64,000 nucleotides of DNA. It comes from Bacillus sp. 2B10 (GTDB taxonomy: Bacteria; Pseudomonadota; Alphaproteobacteria; Sphingomonadales; Sphingomonadaceae). Position numbers and translations under genes: made by a program. Under the pieces are notes generated by a model. The model ran no database searches. It saw nothing but the letters and a program-made list of their open reading frames with translations, and was not told the DNA's origin. The stretch covers positions 1 to 64,000 of the forward strand of contig RPSH01000001.1 in the NCBI GenBank assembly GCA_003946805.1. Reading direction: 5' to 3'. Position 1 is the stretch's first letter, and each line of letters opens with the position of its first letter. Shown here in pieces: positions 34,024 through 41,991 of this stretch.

Positions 34024-35151
34024 ATGGACATCGTGCGCGGATCGAACGAGCAGGGCGGCAGCGACGATCGCGAAGGCGTCGGCGGCGATGTCGTGGCGGT
34101 CGGTACCGACGAGCGGCGCATGCATGTCCGCGCGTACAACTATTGGGTGTCGCTGCTGGGTGGGCGGCTATGCCCCCTGATCGACGCGCTCGACCCGGCG
34201 GGGATCGCCGACTTTGGACCGAACAGCGTGCTGCTCGACTGCACGCAGGGGCATGAGGATGCGACGATCCGCTTCCTCGGCCATGCGCTGCGCGAGGAGA
34301 GCGGGACCGATTCGTCGATCGTCCGCCTGCGCCAGGTGCCGCCGCGCTCGCTGCTGTCGCGGCTGACCGACCATTATCTGCAGATCATCGCCAATCGCGC
34401 GCCGATCGGGTTCGAGGCCGAGTTCGTCGGGCATCGCGGCTTTCCGATGCTCTATCGCGGCATCCTGATGCCGTTCTCGTCGGATGGCGAGGCGATCGAC
34501 TATCTCTACGGCGTCATCAACTGGAAGGAAGTGGTCGACACTGCCACCCAGTCGCAGCTTGCCGCCGAGCTGACCGAGTCGCGTCGCGGAGCCCCGCGGC
34601 GGAGCGAACCGGCGGCGGCGTGGGCCGATGGTCCCAGCGCCGCGCTGGCCGAACCGGTGGCGCCACGGGCGCTGGTGGATCGGCTGGTGGCGGTGCGTGG
34701 CCTGGTCGAGGCGGCGCGCGGCACCGGCGAGACGTCGGCGGCAACGTACGCCGCGCTGTCCGAGGCCTATGATTTCCTGACCGCGAGCGAAAGCGAACCG
34801 GCGGGCTATGCGGCGATGCTGGTCGGGGCCGGCATTGCGGTCGATCCGCGCACGCCGGTCGATGCGCTGGTCCGGCTGACCTTCGGGGGGCTGCATGAGG
34901 GCCATGCCCGGCTGCTGGCGCGCGCGCACCGCGCCGGGGTGGACGAGGGCGAACTGGTCGAATGGATCGAGCGTACCGCGGGCCGTCCGGCGGCGGCGGT
35001 CGCGCCGGTGGTCGTGCCGATCGCGGCGGGCGACGACGACTATGTGCTGCTGCTCGCCAGGGCGGTCGACGCCGGACAAGTGCAGATCGTCGGACGGGTC
35101 GACGGCGACCCGGCGATGGTCGAGCAGGCGCGGCGCCGGCTCGGGCATTGA
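34024..35151 (+). CDS. PAS-domain protein
   Basis: A 375-residue soluble protein. Residues 30-170 form an alphaproteobacterial PAS-type domain: RAYNYWVSLLGGRLCPLIDALDP at the start, IRFLGHALREE in the middle, and the terminal sheet MPFSSDGEAIDYLYGVINWKE. The rest is Ala-rich and helical, without kinase or cyclase motifs. Such proteins sense polar small molecules or link to regulation, but the ligand is unknown. It is the first core gene after the island. The next gene is gdhZ-type glutamate dehydrogenase on the same strand, 106 bases away. Confidence 0.65.
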   Translation: MDIVRGSNEQGGSDDREGVGGDVVAVGTDERRMHVRAYNYWVSLLGGRLCPLIDALDPAGIADFGPNSVLLDCTQGHEDATIRFLGHALREESGTDSSIVRLRQVPPRSLLSRLTDHYLQIIANRAPIGFEAEFVGHRGFPMLYRGILMPFSSDGEAIDYLYGVINWKEVVDTATQSQLAAELTESRRGAPRRSEPAAAWADGPSAALAEPVAPRALVDRLVAVRGLVEAARGTGETSAATYAALSEAYDFLTASESEPAGYAAMLVGAGIAVDPRTPVDALVRLTFGGLHEGHARLLARAHRAGVDEGELVEWIERTAGRPAAAVAPVVVPIAAGDDDYVLLLARAVDAGQVQIVGRVDGDPAMVEQARRRLGH

Positions 35152-35257
35152 GCCGGCAGCGTTGCCGCGGATCGTAATATAATTACCGCACTGCGACATT
35201 TTGTTCGCAACTGCCACAGGGGTTGAGCCGGCCGACAAGGCGTCGCATAGCCCCGGT

Positions 35258-38200
35258 ATGACTCCGCAAAGCAAGCTCGCCCGCCCCCTGGAAACGCTGC
35301 TGGTCGACAGTGCGCTGCCCGGCGAAATCGAAGGTCTGGATGCGGCGGCACGTGCCGATGCCGCGCAGTTCGTGGCGGCGACCGCTGCGCACCGTTCCCC
35401 CGGCACGGTCAGCGTCGCGCTGGAAACGCTGACCCGCGGCGAGCAGCGCCGGATGCGGCTGGCGGTGGTCAACGACGACATGCCGTTCCTGGTCGATTCG
35501 ATCGCCAGCACCATCGTCGCGCACGACATCGCGATCGATCGCATCCTGCATCCGGTGATCGCGGTCGCCCGCGACGCGGCGGGCACGCTGACCGGCCTTG
35601 CCGGCGAAGGCCGCCGCGAATCGATGATCTATATCGAGATGGAGCGCGCCGAGGCGCGCGTCCGTCACGCACTGGTCGCCGAGGTCGAACGCAATCTGGA
35701 ACATGTCCGCGCCGCCGTCACCGACTGGCGGGCGATGCAGGCGGCGATGCAGGCCGATGCCGCGCGGCTGACCGCCGATGCCGCCACGGCCGAGGATGCG
35801 GCGCTGCTCGGCTGGTTCGTGAACGGGAACCTGACGCAGCTGGCGCATGAGCGCTGGTCGCGCGACGGGACGGTGTCGGAACGGCTGGGGCTGTCGCGCG
35901 CGCGGCTCGACGTGCCGCTGCTGGCCGATGTGTCGCGCCAGCGGGCGATCGAATGGTTCGACGCGGGCAATGTCCAGCCGCTGCTGCTCAAGTCCAACTG
36001 CATCTCGACCGTCCACCGTCGCGCACCGGTCGACCTGGTGCTGGTGCCGGTCCGCGAAGGCGATATCGTGACCGGCATGTCGATCCATGGCGGGCTGTGG
36101 ACCAGCGCGGCGTTGCAGGCCGACCCGGCCGAGGTGCCGGTGCTCCGCCGCAACCTGGCCGAGCTGCGCGCGAAATTCGGGTTCGATCCGTCGGGCCATG
36201 CCGGCAAGGCGCTGAACCACGCGATCTCGACGCTGCCGCACGACCTGACCACCGCCTTCCATCCCGAATCGCTCGAACAGCTCGCGCTGACCGCCATGTC
36301 GGTCGCCGACCGGCCGCGTTCGCGGCTGGTGCTCATCAAGTCGGCGCTGGGGCGGCACCTGTTCGCGTTCGTGTGGCTGGGCCGCGACGACGTGACCACG
36401 CAGCGGCGCCTCGCGATCGGCGACATGCTGGCGCAGGCGGCCAACGCGTCGGTGCTGAACTGGTCGATCGCGATGGAGGATGGCGAGGCGGCGCTGATCC
36501 GCTACGTGCTCGACCTGCGACAGGACGGGCGGATGCCCGACGCCGCCGATCTCGACAAGCGGATCGAACGGATGGTGCGCGGCTGGCGTTCGGCGGTCGA
36601 AGGCGCGCTGAGCGAACTGGTGCCCGAGGGTGCGACGCGGATGGCGCTGCGCTTCGCCAACGCCTTCCCGGCCAATTACCGCAATTCGAACCAGCCCGAG
36701 GAAGCCGCGCGCGACATCGTGCGCGTCGCCGGGCTGACCGACGCCGCGTCGCGATCGGTCCGGATCGTGGCCGAGGGCGGCGACCGGCTGCGGATCAAGG
36801 TCTATCGTCGCGGCGGCGCGCTGGCGCTGTCCGACGCGGTGCCGGTGTTCGAGCATTTCGGCTTTCGCGTGGTCGAGGAACTGCCGACCCGGCTGGAGGA
36901 CGACGAAAAGAGCTTCATCCACGATTTCGAGGTCGCGGTCGCATCGGGCGGAACGCCGAAGTTCGACATCGCGACCGTCGAGCGCGCGATCGAGGCGGTG
37001 CTGGAGAACCGCGCCGAGAACGATGCGTTCAACCGTCTGACCGTCGAGGCGGGGATCGCACCCGCCGCGGTCGTGCTGTTGCGCGCGTGGTTCCGCTATC
37101 TGCGCCAGACCGGGCTCAGCTATGGCCTGGTCACCGCGGTCGATGCGCTGCGCCGTGCGCCGGGCGTCGCCACTGCGCTGATCGAGCGGTTCAACGCCGC
37201 GCACGATCCGTCGCGCAAGGATCGCAACGCGGGTGTCGCCGCCGCCGATGCCGCGATCGAGGCGGGGCTGGATGCGGTGTCGGCGATCGACGACGACCGG
37301 ATCCTGCGCAGCTATCGCGGCGTGGTCGCCGCCACGCTGCGCACCAACGCCTTCGCGCCCGCCGCCGACGAGGCGCTGGCCTTCAAGCTCGACAGCGCCA
37401 AGGTGCCGGGACTTCCCAAGCCGCTGCCGTGGCGCGAGGTGTTCGTCTATTCGCCCCGCGTGGAGGGCATTCACCTGCGCGCCGGTCCGGTGGCGCGCGG
37501 CGGCCTGCGCTGGTCCGACCGGCGCGACGACTTCCGCACCGAGATCCTGGGGCTGATGAAGGCGCAGCGCGTCAAGAATGCGGTGATCGTGCCGACCGGC
37601 GCCAAGGGCGGCTTCTACCCCAAGCAGCTGCCCGCGCCGTCGAACCGCGACGCGTGGCTGGCCGAAGGGACCGAAAGCTACCGCATCTTCATCCGGTCGC
37701 TGCTGTCGATCACCGACAACATCGTCGACGGCAAGGTCGTCCATCCGGCCAGCGTCGCGATCCATGACGGCGAGGACCCCTATTTCGTGGTCGCGGCGGA
37801 CAAGGGCACCGCGACGTTCAGCGACGTCGCCAATGCCCTCGCGCTCGAACGCGGCTTCTGGCTGGGCGATGCGTTCGCCAGCGGCGGCAGCGTTGGCTAC
37901 GACCACAAGGCGATGGGCATCACCGCCAAGGGCGCGTGGATTTCGGTGCAGCGCCATTTCCTCGAAATGGGCGTCGACGTGCAGACGCAGTCGATCGACG
38001 TGGTCGGGTGCGGCGACATGTCGGGCGACGTGTTCGGCAACGGCATGCTGCTGTCGAAGGCGATCCGGCTGAAGGCGGCGTTCGACCATCGCCACATCTT
38101 CCTCGACCCCGCGCCCGACGCGGCGGCAAGCTGGACCGAGCGCGACCGGCTGTTCCAGCTGCCGCGCTCGAGCTGGGCCGATTACGACCCGACGCTGATT

Positions 38201-39871
38201 TCGGACGGTGGCGGCGTGTTCCCGCGCACCGCCAAGACGATCCCGCTGTCCGAACCGGTCCGGCAGATGCTGGGCGTGGTCGAGACCGAGATGGAGCCGA
38301 GCGCGCTCATGTCGGCGATCCTGCGCAGCTCGGTCGACCTGATCTGGTTCGGCGGGATCGGCACCTATGTGAAGGACCGCGCCGAAAGCCATCTCGACGT
38401 CGGCGATCCCGCCAACGACCGCATCCGCGTCGATGCGCAGAGCCTGCGCGCCCGGGCGATCGGCGAGGGGGCGAACCTGGGCGTGACGCAGGCGGCGCGC
38501 ATCGCGTTCAGCGCGCAGGGTGGCCGCATCAACACAGACTTCATCGACAATTCGGCCGGTGTCGATTGTTCGGACAACGAGGTGAACATCAAGATCGCGC
38601 TCAACCGCGAGGTGATCGAAGGGCGGCTCGCGATCGAGGATCGCAACGCGCTGCTCGCGCGGATGACCGAAGATGTCGCGCATCTGGTGCTGGAGGATAA
38701 CCGTCTCCAGACGCTGGCGCTGTCGGTGATGGAGAATGACGGCCCCGTCGCGGTGCCGAGCTATGTCCGCGTCATCGAAATGCTGGAGGCGGCGGGCAAG
38801 CTCGACCGCGTGGTCGAGGGGCTGAGCGGCAACGACGACTATGTCCGCCGCGCACAGGACGGTCGCGGCCTGACCCGTCCCGAACTGGCGGTGCTGCTGG
38901 CCAGCGTGAAGCTGGCGCTGCAGGAAGCGATCGAACACGCACCCCTGGCGGCCGACCCCGACATGACGGGCGACCTGCTCGCCGCCTTTCCGCGCGAGAT
39001 GCAGGAGAGCCACAGGCAGGCGATCCTCGACCATCGCCTGCGTGGCGAGATCGTCGCGACGAAGCTCGCCAACCGCATCGTCAACCGGCTGGGCGTGCTG
39101 CACGTCTTCGAACTGGCCGAGGAAGAGGGCGAATCGCTGGCCGATATCGCGGCGATGTTCGTCGCGGCCGAACGGCTGTTCGACATCGACGCGCTGTACG
39201 ACCGGATCGAGGTGGCCGACATTTCCGAACGCGCCCGCATCGCGCTGCTTGATGAGGTCGCGGTCGGCGTACGTTCGCAGATCGCCGACCTGCTGCGCGC
39301 CTTCCCGGCCGGCACCACCTCGGCCCATGCCGTCGCGCACCTGCAAAAGGGGGTGGCGAGCCTTGCCGGGCAGACCAGTTCGCTGCTGCGCGCCGAAGCG
39401 GCCCAGCAACGCGACCGGATCGCCGGCGTGTTGCAGGATGCCGGTGCGCCGCAGGATCTGGCGGGACAGGTCGTGCGCCTGTTCGAGATGGACGGCGCGG
39501 TCGGCCTCGCCGATCTCGGCCGTCGCCTGAAGCTCGACGAGACGCGGCTGACGCAGGCGTTCACCCATCTCGGCTTCGCGCTGGGCCTCGACTGGGCGCA
39601 GGCGGTGGCGGCGCGTATCCAGACGGGCGATCCGTGGGAGCGGCTGCTGATCGCCGGCCTCGCGCGCGATTTCCAGCAGTTGCGCTTCGACTTCCTGAAC
39701 CGCAACGCCGGCAAGGACCCGCAGGCGGCTGTCGAGAAGTGGCTGGAGGCGAACCGTGACCGCGTGGCGCAGTTCGCGGCGCTGGTCCACCGTGCGCGGC
39801 AGGCGCCGGTGGCGGGTGCGGCGATGCTGGCGCAGATCGCCGGACAGGCGCGGGTGCTGCTCGCGCGGTAG
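35258..39871 (+). CDS. gdhB: NAD-specific glutamate dehydrogenase, large type
   Basis: A 1,537-residue enzyme of the 160-180 kDa GDH class, which oxidises glutamate to 2-oxoglutarate with NAD. The catalytic region near residues 740-800 is clear (ARGGLRWSDRRDDFRTEILGLMKAQRVKNAVIVPTGAKGG), and Rossmann and C-terminal helical domains follow. The N-terminal 700 residues are the ACT-like regulatory part. I choose the ATG at 35258 (MTPQSKLARPLETLL). The frame extends 19 codons further but that part looks non-coding. Nothing is frameshifted. It is a stand-alone gene followed by a repeat-rich spacer. Confidence 0.9.
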   Translation: MTPQSKLARPLETLLVDSALPGEIEGLDAAARADAAQFVAATAAHRSPGTVSVALETLTRGEQRRMRLAVVNDDMPFLVDSIASTIVAHDIAIDRILHPVIAVARDAAGTLTGLAGEGRRESMIYIEMERAEARVRHALVAEVERNLEHVRAAVTDWRAMQAAMQADAARLTADAATAEDAALLGWFVNGNLTQLAHERWSRDGTVSERLGLSRARLDVPLLADVSRQRAIEWFDAGNVQPLLLKSNCISTVHRRAPVDLVLVPVREGDIVTGMSIHGGLWTSAALQADPAEVPVLRRNLAELRAKFGFDPSGHAGKALNHAISTLPHDLTTAFHPESLEQLALTAMSVADRPRSRLVLIKSALGRHLFAFVWLGRDDVTTQRRLAIGDMLAQAANASVLNWSIAMEDGEAALIRYVLDLRQDGRMPDAADLDKRIERMVRGWRSAVEGALSELVPEGATRMALRFANAFPANYRNSNQPEEAARDIVRVAGLTDAASRSVRIVAEGGDRLRIKVYRRGGALALSDAVPVFEHFGFRVVEELPTRLEDDEKSFIHDFEVAVASGGTPKFDIATVERAIEAVLENRAENDAFNRLTVEAGIAPAAVVLLRAWFRYLRQTGLSYGLVTAVDALRRAPGVATALIERFNAAHDPSRKDRNAGVAAADAAIEAGLDAVSAIDDDRILRSYRGVVAATLRTNAFAPAADEALAFKLDSAKVPGLPKPLPWREVFVYSPRVEGIHLRAGPVARGGLRWSDRRDDFRTEILGLMKAQRVKNAVIVPTGAKGGFYPKQLPAPSNRDAWLAEGTESYRIFIRSLLSITDNIVDGKVVHPASVAIHDGEDPYFVVAADKGTATFSDVANALALERGFWLGDAFASGGSVGYDHKAMGITAKGAWISVQRHFLEMGVDVQTQSIDVVGCGDMSGDVFGNGMLLSKAIRLKAAFDHRHIFLDPAPDAAASWTERDRLFQLPRSSWADYDPTLISDGGGVFPRTAKTIPLSEPVRQMLGVVETEMEPSALMSAILRSSVDLIWFGGIGTYVKDRAESHLDVGDPANDRIRVDAQSLRARAIGEGANLGVTQAARIAFSAQGGRINTDFIDNSAGVDCSDNEVNIKIALNREVIEGRLAIEDRNALLARMTEDVAHLVLEDNRLQTLALSVMENDGPVAVPSYVRVIEMLEAAGKLDRVVEGLSGNDDYVRRAQDGRGLTRPELAVLLASVKLALQEAIEHAPLAADPDMTGDLLAAFPREMQESHRQAILDHRLRGEIVATKLANRIVNRLGVLHVFELAEEEGESLADIAAMFVAAERLFDIDALYDRIEVADISERARIALLDEVAVGVRSQIADLLRAFPAGTTSAHAVAHLQKGVASLAGQTSSLLRAEAAQQRDRIAGVLQDAGAPQDLAGQVVRLFEMDGAVGLADLGRRLKLDETRLTQAFTHLGFALGLDWAQAVAARIQTGDPWERLLIAGLARDFQQLRFDFLNRNAGKDPQAAVEKWLEANRDRVAQFAALVHRARQAPVAGAAMLAQIAGQARVLLAR

Positions 39872-39945
39872 TTCGATGGAAGGGGCAGGTGCTCCTATCC
39901 CCGCGCAGGCAGCAGTCCGGAGCAAAGGAAGCAGGAGAAGGCCGC

Positions 39946-40013
39946 CGCCCCCACGTCGTCCCGCCGCCGGCCGGGGTCTCTCCCGGCCTGCGCCGGGACG
40001 ACGTTTGGGGGCG
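39946..40013. repeat. long REP-type palindrome
   Basis: The arms CGCCCCC-ACGTCGTCCCG and CGGGACGACGT-TTGGGGGCG enclose a second GC-rich pair (GGCCGGG and CCCGGCC). It is one of several extragenic palindromes with a CGTC...GACG core in the core part of this window. It lies 75 bases after the glutamate dehydrogenase stop and could help end transcription. Confidence 0.6.
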
Positions 40014-40060
40014 GGGGCAAGACCGGGTGACGGACAGCGGCAACTCACCGACCGGATCCC

Positions 40061-40197
40061 TGGAGCTTGGTCCATCCCTGTTGAAACGGGCGTCATCCCG
40101 GCGAAGGCTGGGATCTCCCGGTGGTAGCGCGCAGCAAGAGCCGATGGAGACCCGAGCCTACGCTGGGGTGACGTCCCATACAGATGGATCAAATTTT
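40061..40197. repeat. REPIN-like composite repeat, copy 1
   Basis: About 137 bases made of two oppositely oriented REP sequences, one CGTCATCCCGGCGAAGGCTG and one CGAGCCTACGCTGGGGTGACG, bordered by TGGAGCTTGGTCCATCC and GATGGATCAAATTTT. The same unit occurs in inverted orientation at 63474-63610 with about 85% identity by eye. It looks like a non-autonomous REP doublet. Confidence 0.7.
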
Positions 40198-40368
40198 AGC
40201 CCGCGCCGTTCGGGGCGCCATCTCCATCCGACGGAACGCGGTAAATTCCGGAATTGGTAGCGCTAAGAACCATTTGTATGACATAGGAACTCGCGATAGA
40301 GAGCGGTGACAACGCTGTCGGTGCCGGGCCAACCGTGCATCGCAACCAGCGGACCAGAGGAGGGCGAT

Positions 40369-41991
40369 ATGGCGATGTGGCGCAGATGGGCGATGGCAGG
40401 CGCGGCATGGGCGATGGTCGCGGCACCGGTCGCCGCGATGGCGCAGGGCACGCTGCCGAAGCTGGTTGCGAAGGATGGCCGCCACGCGCTGCTGGTCGAT
40501 GGCGCGCCGTTCCTGATGCTGGGCGTGCAGGCGAATAATTCGAGCAACTATCCCGAAATGCTGCCGCAGGTCTGGCCGATGGTCGAACGGCTCCACGCCA
40601 ACACGCTGGAAATTCCGGTCGCGTGGGAACAGATCGAGCCGGTCGAGGGCCGGTTCGATTTCGGTTATCTCGACGCGCTGCTGCCGCAGGCGCGCGAACG
40701 CGGCGTGAAGATCGTGCTGCTGTGGTTCGGCACGTGGAAGAACACGTCGCCCGGCTATGTGCCGGCATGGGTCAAGACCGACAATGCCCGGTTCCCGCGG
40801 ATGCGGACCAGGGAAGGCAAGACGCATTACGCGATGTCGCCCCATGGCGCACAGACGCTGGCGGCGGACCGCAAGGCGTTCGTGGCGTTGATGCGCTACC
40901 TGAAAGACAAGGATCCCGACAACACGGTCATCATGGTCCAGCCCGAGAACGAGGTCGGGGTGTACCAGCAGGGGCGCGACCATTCGGCGGAGGCGAACCG
41001 GCTGTTCGCTGGGCCGGTCCCGGCGAAGCTCGGCAAGCGCGGCACATGGACGCAGGCTTACGGCGATGGCGCGGAAGCCGCGTTCAATGCGTGGTACACC
41101 GCGCGCTATATCGACGAGATCGCCGCGGCGGGACGGGCGGTCAAGGACCTGCCGATGTACGTCAACGCCGCGGTCGGCGATCCCTTTGCGGCGCCCGGCA
41201 AGTCCGGCGGCGCGAGCGGCGGACCCGACTGGCAGGTGATCGACGTGTGGAAGGCGGCGGCGCCGCACATCGACGCGGTCACGCCCGACCTCTACACCCG
41301 CGATGCCAAGAACTATCTGAAGTTCCTCGACCATTATGCGCGGGCCGACAACGCGCTGATGGTACCCGAAACCGGCAATGCCGCCGACTTCGCGCGCTTC
41401 CTGTGGCCGACGCTGGGGCGCGGCGGCATCGGCTGGGCACCGTTCGGCATGGACGCGACCGGCTATTACAATCATCCGCTGGGGGCGGTGACGCTGGACG
41501 ATGCGACGATCGAGGCGTTCGCGGCCAAATATCGCTTCCTGAAACCCATGGCGCGCGGCTGGGCGCGGATGGCCTATGCCCATCCCGGCTGGGGCACGGC
41601 CAAGGGCGCGCCGGACGCCGAACAGTCGAAGGTGATGGGCCGCTGGCGTGTCGCCGCCAAATATGGCGAATGGCAGTTCGGCAGCATGGATTCGCCGTGG
41701 CTGAAGGCGCAGCCGCCCGCTTCCGCCACCCAGCCGGTCGGCGGCGCCGCGGTGCTGCAGATCGCGCCCGACCAGTTCCTGGTGACCGGCACCGACGTCC
41801 GCGTCAGCTTCGACGCGGTCGACAAGACGCGCGGCGACACCGCGATGATGCTGAAGGTCGAGGAAGGGACGCTGGCCGATGACGGCAGCTTCCGCGCCCG
41901 CCGGGTGATGAACGGCGACCAGACCGATTACGGATTGAACTTCACTGCGCAGCCGATGCTGCTGCGCGTGACCATGGGAACGTACCGCTGA
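40369..41991 (+). CDS. exported DUF5597 glycoside hydrolase (beta-galactosidase-like)
   Basis: A 540-residue exported enzyme with a clean signal peptide (MAMWRRWAMAGAAWAMVAAPVAAMAQ). The start at 40369 follows GGAGG. The TIM barrel has the acid/base Glu in MVQPENEVGVY and the nucleophile Glu in NALMVPETGN, as in GH35/GH42-like enzymes. The C-terminal part (from about residue 410) fits DUF5597. It probably removes beta-linked galactose or similar side chains from plant glycans in the periplasm. It overlaps the alpha-xylosidase by one base (TGATG), so the two are co-translated. Confidence 0.75.
   Translation: MAMWRRWAMAGAAWAMVAAPVAAMAQGTLPKLVAKDGRHALLVDGAPFLMLGVQANNSSNYPEMLPQVWPMVERLHANTLEIPVAWEQIEPVEGRFDFGYLDALLPQARERGVKIVLLWFGTWKNTSPGYVPAWVKTDNARFPRMRTREGKTHYAMSPHGAQTLAADRKAFVALMRYLKDKDPDNTVIMVQPENEVGVYQQGRDHSAEANRLFAGPVPAKLGKRGTWTQAYGDGAEAAFNAWYTARYIDEIAAAGRAVKDLPMYVNAAVGDPFAAPGKSGGASGGPDWQVIDVWKAAAPHIDAVTPDLYTRDAKNYLKFLDHYARADNALMVPETGNAADFARFLWPTLGRGGIGWAPFGMDATGYYNHPLGAVTLDDATIEAFAAKYRFLKPMARGWARMAYAHPGWGTAKGAPDAEQSKVMGRWRVAAKYGEWQFGSMDSPWLKAQPPASATQPVGGAAVLQIAPDQFLVTGTDVRVSFDAVDKTRGDTAMMLKVEEGTLADDGSFRARRVMNGDQTDYGLNFTAQPMLLRVTMGTYR

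Noticed and set aside
35183..40192. 1,669-codon open frame on the minus strand
   Set aside because: It is the exact antisense of the glutamate dehydrogenase gene, an effect of high GC codon bias; the protein is His/Arg/Gln-rich and non-natural.
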